Positions 47,114-58,845 of a DNA stretch of 64,000 nucleotides are shown in pieces. Within the stretch, counting starts at the first letter, position 1; each line of letters begins with the position of its first letter. The notes under the pieces were generated by a model. It saw only the letters and a list, made by a program, of their open reading frames with translations. It was not told the origin of the DNA and made no database searches. The translations under genes were made by a program, and so were the position numbers. The stretch covers positions 266,833-330,832 of the forward strand of contig VXCM01000299.1 of NCBI GenBank assembly GCA_014773175.1, in the 5' to 3' direction. This stretch comes from Lucifuga dentata (lineage: Eukaryota > Chordata > Actinopteri > Ophidiiformes > Bythitidae).

Positions 47114-47779
47114 CCCTTAAATGCATAGGACGAAACCACGTTACACACCTCTAATTCATTCATTTTTTTTTTTTCAGTTAAGCCCTCAACACCCTGGTAT
47201 TCCTCAAACTCATTGTTTTTAACAGTTTTATCGTTTCAAGTTGTCAAAATTGATGAAAATAATTGTTTTTCTAATGTTTTTCACTAAAAAGTGTATCGGG
47301 TCGCTACAGACCCGAGGTATGTAAGAGTCACTTTTTTNTTTTTTTTTTTTTTTTCCTGGTATACAAGCAGCAGGTAATAGTTGTGTTTTCAACTTTGGTC
47401 CTTAGGTGGTGCTGTAGTATCACTGATATGATGAACTAACGCTGTAAGTAGGAGGAAGAAGGCTGTTTATGCTGTAAACTATGTTGCTAGCTTACTGCTA
47501 CAGAAAGACGCTGCAGCGCTGTGTCAGAGCTTCATGCAGAGCAGCATCGCTGTGATGCACCGGCTTTGATGACAGGATCTATAAGTCACTGTAAAAATAT
47601 AATATGGCAGTTTTTTTTTTTTTTTTTTTTTTGTGGGTTTGTTATAGTTAATAAAATGTTCTCAAAAGTTACAAGCAAACATATTTCACTTTGTAGCTCA
47701 ATTTGTGTTGTGTAAGTTACGGGTCTGTATGACCCAACATATGTAGGAATGGATGGAAAACGACTCATGCATTTAAGGG
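47114..47779. mobile_element. piggyBac-like MITE flanked by TTAA
   Basis: Left terminus CCCTTAAATGCATAGG and right terminus CATGCATTTAAGGG are inverted. TTAA lies at 47110-47113 and at 47780-47783, the target duplication typical of piggyBac elements. Subterminal hairpin-like motifs, CGGGTCGCTACAGACCCG near 47298-47315 and GGGTCTGTATGACCC near 47721-47735, are also typical of short piggyBac-derived elements in fish. No transposase is present. Poly-T runs at 47159-47176, 47332-47354 (N at 47338) and 47611-47632 interrupt it. Confidence 0.75.
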
Positions 47780-47783
47780 TTAA

Positions 47784-48547
47784 AAAAAACTGAATGATGG
47801 TTACATACTGTAATCCTATGTCTGTGAAAACAGGCAAACCCCTCTAAACTGAAATTTATACAAAACTAATTGACTGACAGGGCAAAACCAGGGGCTGATG
47901 CTACATAAGAGGCGCTATAACCAGACTCCACCTGCTCATAGGATTTATTGCAGTGTCATTACATTGGGCAGTGTAATTGCAGGTGTAACACAGATGCACA
48001 TTTCTGTATTACAGGTGCATAGACTGTGTTTACGCAATGAATCATCTGCAACAAGGAGACATGCTATAGTTTAGCAGCTTGTATCCCTAAAAGCCCAAAG
48101 CATGAGTGGCTGTCCCACAATATACACACCAACAGCCCATTCAAAACTGGAGGACTTCCCTTAGCATATGTATCACCAGCTGTGGTATTTAGGCTATCAG
48201 AATGAGCATGCATGGATCTGTGTGTTGATCCCTGGAGGAGAGAGAGTGGGTAGTGGGTGTTCTGCTGTGAGGCAATGAGACCCACTTCCACCCTTCACAT
48301 CCAAACCAAGTCCAGATTTGTCCGAGGTGCAGTTTTGCCAAGCTACCGAGACATGAGGGGACTTTAAAAATGATCTTGTAGGGGCGAGGAAACTCGTAGA
48401 GTGAACCCTGCATCTCTTGGCAACTGGGATGCTGTTGGGAGGGAGTCGCGGTGGCATGCTTCGCTTTACGTAGGAGAATGGTCAAATCTATAGAGGCTGT
48501 TAAAGGGCAAAGCCAGCGGAAACAGAGCAAGAGAATTCAAAGTTAAG
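47784..48547. other. non-coding, nothing recognised
   Basis: Unique-looking sequence. Several overlapping minus-strand open frames at 48064-48530 have no splice signals in a usable arrangement. Confidence 0.5.
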
Positions 48548-48660
48548 TAAAGCACTGAAGGTGTCGAGAGGAGAGGAGAGGAGAGGAGAGGAGAGGAGAG
48601 GAGNTAAAGCACTGAAGGTGTCGAGAGGAGAGGAGAGGAGAGGAGAGGAGAGGAGAGGAG
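48548..48660. repeat. GGAGA pentanucleotide repeat with single-N false duplication
   Basis: TAAAGCACTGAAGGTGTCG followed by GGAGA units (48548-48603) recurs at 48605-48660 after N at 48604. Confidence 0.9.
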
Positions 48661-49792
48661 GCATTATTATTACACTGTACATCATCATTAGTGAACTACA
48701 GACGTCACAGTAATCCCACGCAAGAGCTCTCTTGTCAGTAAAACCAAACCCAGACAGCAGAAAGAAATGACATGAAGAGCGGAGAGGGAGGAAGAAATAA
48801 GGAGCAAGAGGGTGACAGAGAAGTGGAACAATTCTGAAACTACAAAATTAATGAACACCATTTCACTAGTTACCATTGGCAACCAAACTGGCTGCAGAAA
48901 ACATTCCCATGCCATTCTTGGTCTGTTCTGTGTGAGTGATTGTGCATGCACGTGTGTTAAAAGAGTTTGATTGAGTACGTTCAAATGAGAGATTTTTTAT
49001 GTAAAATAAGCAGACTGTGGCTCTCCAGTTTGGCTAAACTCCTCACACATCAATCAGAATTGTGCAAGGAGTCAATAGAAAGAGGACAGGATGGCGACGG
49101 AACGCCACGAAAAGTGTGTGTTTTGTGTGTATGGATGCTTGAGTAAGTGCGTCAACGTGTGAGCACATCAGGCGTGAGATTTTTGGTTCATTCGCGTAAC
49201 TCGATTCTGTTTGGTTGGTCCGATGTAAAGAACAGGCACACAGGGGTGAGAAGGTCAGTTCCTTTGCTTAAGCTAATGGAGCAAATACATTTCAAGTCAA
49301 TGTCAAGTTTCCGCAAGTTCCATCGATTCAGATTTGCCCAAGACACTTCCTCAGCAGGCTAGCCTATCCGAATCTAAGGTTATCGACTCAACAAACTGGA
49401 GCCTCACTGATTCAGCACGAAAGAATCAGGTGACAGAAACTACATCAACAAAAGCATCCTTGCACAAGCGTCGACAGCGACTGACATGATTGGCTAAGAT
49501 AAATAAAAAGATGTGATTTCCGCTGCTCATGTTAGAATGTGTTGTTTGATCTCAGAGGCGCTGATAAAGACAAAAGATATATTTGCGACTTTTTACAGGG
49601 GAGATTCGCTTCACCAAATCCCAAAGACTTGCAGAGTCTCGTTCACGTCATAAACATACTTTTCCAAGTTGTGCACATTACCGAACCAAAATCTGATTCT
49701 GAGCTACGACACATTTTTTACCACCGTCTTTGAACGCAGCCACTAATGTGGTTACAGTTTACGCCCAGGGACATTTCACAAAATTATTTTTT
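48661..49792. other. non-coding, nothing recognised
   Basis: Unique-looking sequence up to the next MITE copy. No splice-bounded frame. Confidence 0.5.
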
Positions 49793-50346
49793 TTAAAGGA
49801 CCATACCATCCGTTTTTCATGTTTGAGCCTAATATATTCAATTTTCATACATGTAAGGTTACTGACAACCATTTCCCAAAGGATAAAACTGTATTTTAAC
49901 TTTCCTGATATTTTGCAAAATCTCTTAATCTTTCAAAATCAAGTATTCAAGTGATACACCCATCTTAAAAATCCATGTTTCGCCTGCTAATAGTTACACA
50001 GACTTATGAAGTCAAGGTCATTTAAATTTTTCCATAAACGCAGGTCTTCTTTAGGGACTATATTCCCCAGTGGAGACATACATTCACTCCACGCTTACGA
50101 AAATTCAAAAAAACCTGAATATACATCTTGTTAGCGACGATGGAAGAACATTTCAAGTACCAACAAGTTGATTTTAATAGCATACCAGAATGGATACCAA
50201 TGGGTGATCTGGAAGGTAGGAAATTTGTTTTTTTAAATTCACCGTTCCAGTAGTATGCTTTAGGAAATGACTGTCAGTAATGTTACATGTATAAAAATTG
50301 AATATATTAGGCTTAAACATACAAAATGGGTGGTCTGGTCCTTTAA
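49793..50346 (+). mobile_element. AGGACC-type MITE, copy 11, full length
   Basis: TTAAAGGACCATACC on the left and GGTCTGGTCCTTTAA on the right. The interior follows copy 3 with scattered changes. Confidence 0.9.
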
Positions 50347-52556
50347 AAATATGAATCATATTTACAGAATTATTTGGATGTTTATTATGAGAGAGTAACA
50401 GAAGAGATGGAGGAGAGAGAAGCTGCTCCACACAAAAGCTTGTGCACAGACTCAAAGCTGTGATTTCAGCCCCGCATGGCTGTTAGACTGCCGAGACACT
50501 AATTCACAAACACTCTGATTGTTTGTTCGGCATATGAAAGCTGACAAAATAAAAACACCAGTGTTTTATTTTCACAAAGCAGCCAAGGTTCTGGCTCCTC
50601 TCGCCTGTTTTTCGCCTGCCGCTGTGAATTCCAATAAAAGTCTCCATAGATAATGAATGTTAGTAGGCTGTCAACAGCCAAGGCTTGGCTCCGATGGCGG
50701 TTCTGACTGTCCGCTGTGGTGTCTGTGTTAGTCATCTCAGGATGAATGAGTCACCAGAGAGAAACCTCAAGCACCACCCAGGTAACAGTTCAACCACACA
50801 CTCACACTCACTCACACGAAAACAGCACTGAGATGAGTGTTAGAACCTGTTCCAGGAAACAGGTCAACTGAGTTATCTGGGTAAAACCTGGGACTCCCTC
50901 AAATCTGGAACATGTGTGGATGGAAAAGGTGCGTTCCTAGTTTTACTCAGCAAAGTCTGTAGATAACACAGTAGACCTGCTTCTTGGAACAGTTCCCAAG
51001 TCTGCAGGGAATTATGAGGCAGGACTGCTAATGTGTGGCATTATGCTGCCACCATGTGGCCATTATAAGTAGTGAATATCAACTGGATGATGGGGTAATG
51101 GAATCAAGACAAACAATATCCAAATGCAAAAGAACAGAAAATACTGCTCAGATTTCAGTTTAAAACTAAAACTACAAATATTATGTTATACCCACAAAAC
51201 TTAAAAAAAACCAAACAAAAACCTTTATAGTATTAATTCTTTGGAACAATAATAACAATTTGAAGCAAGTTGTAAATTTTTTATAGTGATATTTTGGATT
51301 TCATCTTTTGTACAACAAAACCCCGATTATATTAATATAATATATAGTCTATATCTAGATTATATAAATGCTCATACAAAACAAAATGTGAAAAATTCCC
51401 CATCCCCTCTGCTGCTTTTCCTGCTGCTGATTTTCATACTATTTACAATGAAATGAAATGACAGATTCATATGCAGCACACATTACCAAGACCCAGATAT
51501 TACAGCATATGCCTGTTGCTGCTATACTGAAATGAATGTCTGTTATTATTACTGATAAAAGCTCTCTGGCACTGTAGGTTTCTGACAGATTTGGGACATG
51601 AAATCTGCCAAATTAATAACTTGGTGAGTTTTGCGAAACTCGAACCTTAAACAACTTATGCCTATACTCTCTGATGAAAAAGATGGTATGAGAATAACTG
51701 CAATACTCCATGATCACATAAATAACTCCTGCAATGCATTGAACATCACAGATCTGAAATAACAGTGTAATGGCACCCAAAGGTGCAATTTAAAAGGATT
51801 GTTTTCAAACAGAAAAGAGTCACGATACAAGGAGCAGATGTGATGGAAAGACATAAAGAGAAGTTATTTGTGTTTCACCAGGCATAGAAATATCAGCACA
51901 TCATTGACAGAGCACTTTGTTATAATCGGCCTTGTTGTGACTGAAATGTTGGCAATTTTGTATTTCAGTGCAGCATATTTAGCTGTTGTACAAATTCTAA
52001 GATGCAACAAATAAGAGTAAATAAGAAAATCCACTGTAAACCAGAGTGCATCTGTCGATCTTGGACAGCAGAATATAGATTTGCCTTCCATGATGCCTTG
52101 AAACAAGTGAATGCTTTGCTGATGACATCATCTCAACAAAAACCTTGCAAATGCATATTAAGAAGAGCTGGTAATCCAAACTGTGAATAATGTGAGTTTC
52201 TATAGTGATTCTATGGGAATATGAACAAAATGCATAATTTATAAGTCAGTGTGAGAAGCCATATTCACTTTGTTACTTTCATTTTATTATACCATTCATC
52301 AGCACACCAGTATTGTGCATTTTTTTTCTGAGAGGGAATTTTCCTGTTGGTCTTCTGTCCAATTGAAATTGGAAAATCTAATCAAATCACAGTACGGCAA
52401 GTCAGCAGGGACATTTTCTTATTAGTCCTGTCAAACTTTTCTAAAGTCGTCTGGTGCAATCTGTTGAACTTTTGAGTCCATCAAGTTAATTAAGCATCAT
52501 TAGATAATTAACTCCTGAATAAAAAAATCCTTTGTTCTACTTCTTCCCATCAGCTG
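50347..52556. other. long-intron sequence, nothing recognised
   Basis: Unique AT-rich sequence. 50560-50720 is high-complexity (contains AATTCCAATAAAAGTCTCC and TAGATAATGAATG) and could be conserved non-coding. No repeats, genes or convincing splice pairs were seen. Confidence 0.5.
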
Positions 52557-52872
52557 TAAAGGACCATATCGATGGTTTTGCATGTTTGAGCCCAATATGT
52601 ACAACCCGCATTCATGTAATGTTACTGACAACCATTTTTCATGAGAAATTAAGAACGACTGTGCCTTCGAAATTTGGACATACATGTTAGCAGGAACATT
52701 GAATTTGAAGGCTGGTGTATCACCTGAACCTTTTGTTTTGAAAGATTAGGGGATTCAGCAAAATAATAGGAAAACTAAAATACGGTTTTTATGTTTTGTC
52801 AGTAACATAACTTATATGCGGGTAGTAGTTATTGAGCTTAAACATGCAAAAATCACAGATGTGGTCCTTTAA
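52557..52872 (-). mobile_element. AGGACC-type MITE, copy 12, internally deleted
   Basis: Both ends are present (TAAAGGACCATATCG and GTGGTCCTTTAA), but about 250 bp of the interior is missing: the left arm jumps from GACAACCATTTTTC to ATGAGAAATTAAGAACG. The bases after its right end match those after copy 13. Confidence 0.88.
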
Positions 52873-55131
52873 GGTCTCCATTAGCACACTTAATAACTTC
52901 ACGCTTGGTTTCGGAGAGTCCGAGGCAAAATCTGCAAATGGAAAAAAAAGGGCAGAAATGACAAAAGGAAAAAGAGAAAAAGAAAGAGGATGAGGTGAGA
53001 GATAAATAAAGACAGTAAGGAGGTACCACAGGAAGGAAAACAACTTTGCGCAGCGAGCATCACTCTGCCTTCCCCTGGCTCCAGGTGGGCCACATCATCA
53101 GGCTAATTTCCCCAGTAATTACTGTGCTAATGCTGAAAAGGCCTGGAGGCTCTTGCATCCTCTTTCTGTGGAGGCTGGTGAAAGCTCGGCGGCTCGAGGG
53201 AAACGCGGAGCTCTCAGACAGATGCCAGCGCGCGTCCTTGGCCTTTCCATGACACGTGTTCAAGTGTGTGCTTGTTTGCGTGTGTGAGCATTACTGTACA
53301 AAACAATAACCTTTTCATGCAACACCCCTCTGCCAGTATTATAGCAACCAACAACCACTTCACCTTTTAATGACTGTAATCAGAGAATTAAAACTCCCCT
53401 ATTATCCAAAAAAATAATAAAAGAACATATCACAACACTACAAACATAGAGGGCTGCAACTAATTATTATGTTTTCACTGAGGATTAATTTTTGAGAATA
53501 TTTTTATAAGTTAATGGATGACGTTGTTGCGGTGACTTCTTATTGTTTTGTCAGAAATTCCTCACACTTAAGAAGGTAGGAGCAGAAAATGTTTGGTATT
53601 TTTGCTTCATAAATGACTAAAATGATTCATCAAAGTCCTGCTGATACTCATGATGCTGCTGACGTGAACCTTGGATAAAGCTCTTCGTTCCCTACGCAAA
53701 CTGAAACTGCAGATTAAGAAATGGATCAGGCAAAAAAATGAACCTTAGAACTGACGACGTTAGTCTTGAGCCTTTTATTAAAACCCAGCCAAGGTCCTTT
53801 CAATTTCTAAAAGGCGTATATAAAGCGAGATGTTCTTTGGCTGTCATGTGTGCGACGTGTCACGTGTGAGTGTGTTTATTAACAATTATTACAATTTTAA
53901 TTATTACAATTATGTGTAAGCACACTTGCCGCCTCTTTCCTGACTGCACTAATGATTCCAGACGGAGAAGAACCTTATCTGCAGGAAATGGTGACAAATC
54001 TTTTCAAACCGATCACAGCCAAGCCGACACGTTGAATATTAATCGCCGCATTGGACAACAGAGGCACCGCTGAGTTCCCTCCCACTCCAGTTTCAACAGG
54101 CCGAGTGCATGTATGCCAACAACCTGTTAGAAACATGTCATGTGGTGTTTCCTGTGGGTTTTTGTCTTTGACCACTAGTGTATCAGGAAATTGGGAGAAA
54201 CAACAATTTTCATCCCTGTGTTTCTGGATAAATTACAGATAAATGGACTCCCCGCTTTCCATTTAAGAGAGGAAAAATTGCAAGCGCAGCAGCCTAAAGT
54301 GCTGCTAATAAGCGTGAATACAATATTATGTAGTTACAAGAGTTCAATCAATAGATATGATTCGGCGTGTACTTTGATTATGCGGCTGCTCAGCCCCTTA
54401 GCTTGCAACTATATACTCGGCATAGACATGCTCACGCACACATGCAAATGCGTATTTACAGAGATTAATGTGTTTTTACTCATTTACTGACACGCTGATG
54501 CACACAAAATTAATCCGAGACACAGACTGACATGCGGAAACAAACATTAGAACACAAACACACACGCACATGCACAGCTTCCTCCATTAATTCACATGTG
54601 AATAAAACATAAGGTTTGCAGACAGCGTCATGAGAGGAAATTACATTATGTCAAGATTATGTTTGCCCAAACATCAGAGAGGATGCGACATAAAGGAAAC
54701 AACTTTGAATGAATATTGATTGTTGCTGTGAGGTGCACATTTACAATATAGTCTTTTTAAAAATGGTACAATTTATTGATGTGGTTCCAAAAGCATAAAG
54801 GTGACTTTAGATTAGTGTCTGGATATTAATTCAATAAAACGCCTTTGGAATGAGGTGGAGCTGGATTGGAACCAAATGACGTTATCGGGGGACAAATCCA
54901 GGTTGTTCTGGAGCCTCAAAACTGATTTCTCCAGAGTTGCCATGTGAAACTGTAATCTCAACACAATTTATGATATGAAAGGGGAAATTATGCTTTTTGT
55001 AGTCATCTTCTGCTTTGTCAAGGAAAAATGAAAGTTTGGAGAGAAAGCCAGAGCTGCTGTCGAGATGGCCTTAAGCAAAAACAATTAAGCCCAGATAATC
55101 TCATCTTTACTTTGTGTCTAGACAAAATTTG
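52873..55131. other. long-intron sequence, one acceptor-like site
   Basis: On the minus strand CCCTTTTTTTTCCATTTGCAG precedes 52950 and is followed by open sequence (FASDSPKPSVKLLSVLMET), but no good donor exists and the following bases belong to a duplicated flank. 53080-53140 carries TAAT cores (GGCTAATTTCC, CAGTAATTACTG, TGCTAATGC). The remainder is unremarkable. Confidence 0.45.
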
Positions 55132-55183
55132 CTAAAAAAAAAAAAAAAAAAANAAAAAAAAAAAAAAAAAAGAAAAAAAAAAG
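55132..55183. repeat. poly-A run split by single-N gap
   Basis: About 20 A, N at 55153, then about 18 A with later G interruptions. Confidence 0.9.
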
Positions 55184-55501
55184 AAAGAGTAACTGTACTC
55201 TTTTAGTTTGCCTCTGGTAAAGATTACATAAAGGTTATTAAAGCTCGTACCAAACCACAAGCTGTTTCTGTGTCAACGTCGTACATGGAACGCTTGTTAT
55301 TTTAACCTGAGGTAAAAAAGAGAAAGAGCTTGATGGTGCTGAGCGCTGCATGTCGATGAAGCTGAGAGGTGCGAGGTGGAACCTGAATGCAGCGTGTTGC
55401 TTTAAAAGACAAGATGATAGTGGTAGATAATTATCTTTCACTGTAATGCACAGTTTGGCAGAGTTTCAAACATGAGTTTATGTACTTTCTCCCTGACTCC
55501 C

Positions 55502-55503
<2 letters not shown>
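55184..55503. other. short non-coding spacer
   Basis: Unique-looking sequence; nothing seen. Confidence 0.5.
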
Positions 55504-55537
<34 letters not shown>

Positions 55538-55574
55538 NCGCGCGCGCGCGCGCGCGTGCACACACACACACACT
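55504..55574. repeat. (CA)n-gap-(CG)n-(CA)n alternating repeat
   Basis: CA units, N at 55538, eight CG units, then TGCA and CA units. Alternating purine/pyrimidine throughout, with the CG block having high Z-DNA potential. A further CA block lies at 55710-55731. Confidence 0.95.
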
Positions 55575-56697
55575 GTACATGACTCTTATTCCCTCTCCTT
55601 GCATCACCTGATCTCTCTGATACTTGAAACCTCGGGGAACTGTCATTGTACAATTTCTTAACTAATTCTCCTACTTTTATATCTCATACGCATATACATA
55701 TATGCGCTCCACACACACACACACACACACTCTCAATTCTTCAGTACAAAACGGCGTGACTGCTGCATCATTGCCACAACACTGAGATAGTTGCTTTGCT
55801 GTGTCATTGTCGGCATTAGATCTCTCCAGAGAAAAAGCCTTGCTGTTTGTGAGTGCCAGCGGGCAAAGCTGCTGCTATTCTTGTCATTTTTATCCAGCAA
55901 GTCATGCTCCAAAAAAAGCATAAAAGCAAGTTGATAAAATAACACTTGCTGTGTCTTGTAGGTGGAGTTAATTAACAGAAAAATGACATTGGGACATTGT
56001 TGAGGGAAGGAAAATTGTTCAAACATGAAAACAGCTGCTGTCTGTTTGATGGTGTTAATATGTTTTTTCTGTCTTTTTTTACTTTGAATGGCAGGATTGC
56101 AATCCCTGTGTACTTTAACAAAACGCACAAAGGAAACCTCAAATGAAAACATGCGTCAAAATAAATGTGATGATATATGTCCAAATGTAAGCAGAGGCGC
56201 ATGCTGCCTTATGCTGTTTGCTAGAAAGAGACAAGATTGCCTGAGATCTCACCCTAAAACACACACGGCAGGTCATCAGGTCCAGGGTTGTTCCCATCAT
56301 GTCAACAGATGCAGCTAATTGTTCAAGTCGATATACAAGTAAAAGTTTGTCTGATTAATTCGTTTCCTGTCTTGGTGTGACTCCAGGTCCAACCAGCCCA
56401 CGAGATATGTCAGGAACAGCTTGCTGCAAAACGAAATTTCCCAAGGATTCCCGAGAATCCCTTCTGAAGTCCAACTGGATTTTCTCGATTTTCTCTCTAC
56501 TAATGAATGAAGACAGGATCTCAAAACTCTCAAAAAATAACATCCAAAGAACCCTGACAAGTGCAAAGTGTAGATATCACACATAAACACTTTCAGGTCC
56601 CTCCCAGACTGCCCCCCTCCATGCTGGTGTCCTGTTGCACCTGTGACACTGGAAACCCAATTACAAAGCCCAGGCTGCTAATGAGGTCTCCACTTAC
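55575..56697. other. non-coding, nothing recognised
   Basis: CA block at 55710-55731 and otherwise unique-looking sequence. No firm feature. Confidence 0.5.
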
Positions 56698-56772
56698 CCG
56701 ATCCAGTGACCAAGGAACAATATGGAGGCCTTCAATCTTTAATGAACTATGGGCAAGCCTGCTGGGCCACTT
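56698..56772 (-). CDS. candidate 75-nt exon, minus strand
   Basis: A moderate acceptor (TTGTTTTATGAGATCTAG before 56772) and a strong donor (GATCGG|GTAAGTGG after 56698) enclose 25 codons, open when started on a codon boundary, the phase required after the exon at 57950-58185. It ends on a boundary too, so it could be a cassette exon (contains LKIEGLHIVPWSLDR). Against it: the peptide is not obviously protein-like, and the position immediately precedes a LINE relic on the other strand, of which it may be part. Confidence 0.22.
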
Positions 56773-56868
56773 CTAGATCTCATAAAACAAATACTTAATC
56801 TCTCAATTACACTAACTACAGGCATTTTCGGACATGTACTAGGAACATCCTGAAAGACAGACAGCTAG

Positions 56869-57225
56869 CTTCCTTTATTCAATCAGTTTGAAGTCTTGAA
56901 ATCTGGGAGGCGCTATAGAGTGCCACTGGCAGCCAAAAAGGTTTTTAAGAGCTCTTTTATTCCAACTGCCATAAATATTCTTAACTCTTCAAAATGACCA
57001 CTTATACTTGCTCCATTGATTGGCACTTGTAATATTTTATTTTATTTTTATTATTATTCTTTTTTTTCTCTCTGTCATATGGATTTTAACTATATGAAGT
57101 ATGCTTTTTCTGATTTTTAACGGTGTGCCGAAGACACATTTCCACCGATGGTGAACAATAAAGTTCTGTTCTATTCTGTTCTGTTCTACTGTTCTATTCT
57201 ATTATTCTATTCTATTCCATTTACC
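56869..57225 (+). mobile_element. LINE 3' end with ORF2 C-terminal relic
   Basis: From 56869 to the TGA at 56995-56997 an intact frame of 42 codons includes SGRRYRVPLAAKKVFKSSFI, followed by PTAINILN. This is the kind of basic C-terminal tail that ends the reverse transcriptase ORF of CR1/Rex/Jockey-type fish LINEs. It is followed by about 170 bp of AT-rich 3' UTR and a terminal simple repeat of TTCTR units (57164-57225), where such elements end in short tandem repeats. The reverse transcriptase core is absent, so the copy is 5'-truncated and dead. The clade is inferred. Confidence 0.65.
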
Positions 57226-57949
57226 CTGGTCTCAATCAGAGGCTAAAATGCTACATTTACCGCTCGGTTTGGACAGAAAAACATCCAATCAAACCAAAAT
57301 GTAGCAGCAAAAGTCATGTGACAACGCTCACTATGCTCATTGGTCAGAAATGTCTGAGAGAGGGTGACAGAAAATCAAAACAGGAAATACTTTATTATGC
57401 CAGGATAACTAACTAACATTGAACAACAATGGAATTGGGATATTTTCCTACTTCATTAGCTTTGCCATAGTCAGGGTTTGGGTATTGTGCATGATGGGAT
57501 GGTGCCGTCATTAATGTTATTAGTTAGATCTGTGCTTTTCCTGCTATTACAAGTCAAAATGTCATGACCTTTATCATGCCATGATAAAAGTCTATTTGCT
57601 GCAGTCATATTCTGAAGTGTGGAGTCCATTGTAGTGTTCTCTGCCTTATCAGATTTTTAGCTTTTTTTGCCTCCTGAGGTATGAAATGCTGATCTGAAAT
57701 CAGAATCACTACGATGCAAATGATACAGTACAATATGTGTGAGCACATACATTCACTCCTTTGGCTCGGGGATTTGTGAAAAACAGAAACAAACAGTATG
57801 TTAGAACTTACAGTTCTACTAACGTGTTAGAATAGTGTGATAAAGGAGAATTCAGCGCCACACGGTGGGATATAACACGTTTATGTCATCATTTTCTTCT
57901 TACACCTTCTTATCTGAGTCAAAACTACCAAATGTAAGATCAGACTTAC
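57226..57949. other. intron immediately downstream of exon 57950-58185
   Basis: Unique-looking sequence. It begins, in transcript sense, with the donor GTAAGTCTG. No other feature seen. Confidence 0.5.
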
Positions 57950-58185
57950 AAACTTCCTCTTCAGCTTTCCCTTGCCGCGTGCCGTCTTGCCTTCGTCTGC
58001 CGTCCCCAGGCAATAGTCCGAGCCCATGTCCAGGTGGTCGTCTGCTGAAATGCTCTTGCGCAGATAGGCGGCTCGCGCTCGGAAGTGGGAAAAGGGCGAC
58101 TGGGAGCGAGGGCGGGTCTCGGCGCTCTCGCCATGCTCAGGCTCCGCATCATTCTCCATGTCATCCTCCAAACGCCACAACTCCC
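57950..58185 (-). CDS. 236-nt internal exon of unidentified minus-strand gene
   Basis: This is the best-supported exon in the window. The acceptor has a long CT-rich tract ending GTCCTCTTCCAG|GGGAG, and the donor AAGTTT|GTAAGTCTG matches the consensus fully. It begins with two bases that complete a codon left by the exon at 63324-63505 (G+GG, Gly), then encodes 78 open codons. The acidic start (ELWRLEDDMENDAEPEHGES) is followed by RPRSQSPFSHFRARAAYLRK, then SISADDHLDMGSDY, and a basic end KGKLKRKF. RKSIS and RPRSQSP look like sites for basophilic and proline-directed kinases. Composition predicts a disordered, cytoplasmic or nuclear linker; there is no membrane segment, signal peptide or cysteine pattern. 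Base composition is GC-richer than the surrounding intron, as expected of an exon. I do not recognise the family. Confidence 0.92.
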
Positions 58186-58845
58186 CTGGAAGAGGACAAG
58201 TGGAGAACAGAAAAAGAGAGAGAGAGTGAAAGGTTGGAGAACGAAAGAGAGAGAGAGAAAGAAAAAGATAGAGCAGATGATGGATATTTTTGTTCTTGGC
58301 AGTGCAAACTCGGTCCACAAATTGCAAATTGTCATCTTCTGATTGCTTTCATTAAATATACATTTCCTAAATGTAATTAAGCTTCCTTTAAAGGTGAAAT
58401 ATTTTACACCCCACCATTACTGTCTGTTTGATTCTTTAACGAGTCGATTATGATTCCATACACTAACCAGAATGATGGTTCCGGAAAAGTGAAGGGGAAG
58501 GAAGACATTTTTTAGTCACAGTGATGTTTTTGCTGCAACTCTGACAAGAAGTCTGGGCTTTCAGTCACACACAAAAGGATCTGTGCTGTCAGAATCCAGC
58601 TTAGCTGCACTAATCGCAGCTGTATTCCAGCGTTCAACATCAGATGTTCATCAGACGCCCTGTCAGTGCCCAAGGCCTGAATCACAGCTCTCATAAAACG
58701 CAGCAGCTACAGCGTGTCTGACCAGAGAAGAGAGAGACAACATCAAGTCAACGTATCAAAGCCCAACTTAAAGGACCAACCACTTTGGGTTTTATAAGCT
58801 TGAAGTTAGGGCTGTGCCATATCATATCAAGTATCATAATACCTG
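58186..58845. other. intron between the two upstream exons, first part
   Basis: 58186-58270 is purine-rich on the plus strand and forms the polypyrimidine tract of the exon at 57950-58185. The rest is unremarkable; a short TTAAAGGACCAACC at 58768-58781 resembles the MITE end but lacks the rest of the arm. Confidence 0.6.

Noticed and set aside
58768..58781. TTAAAGGACCAACC as a further MITE copy
   Set aside because: Only the terminal dozen bases match; the arm sequence that follows does not continue the family.
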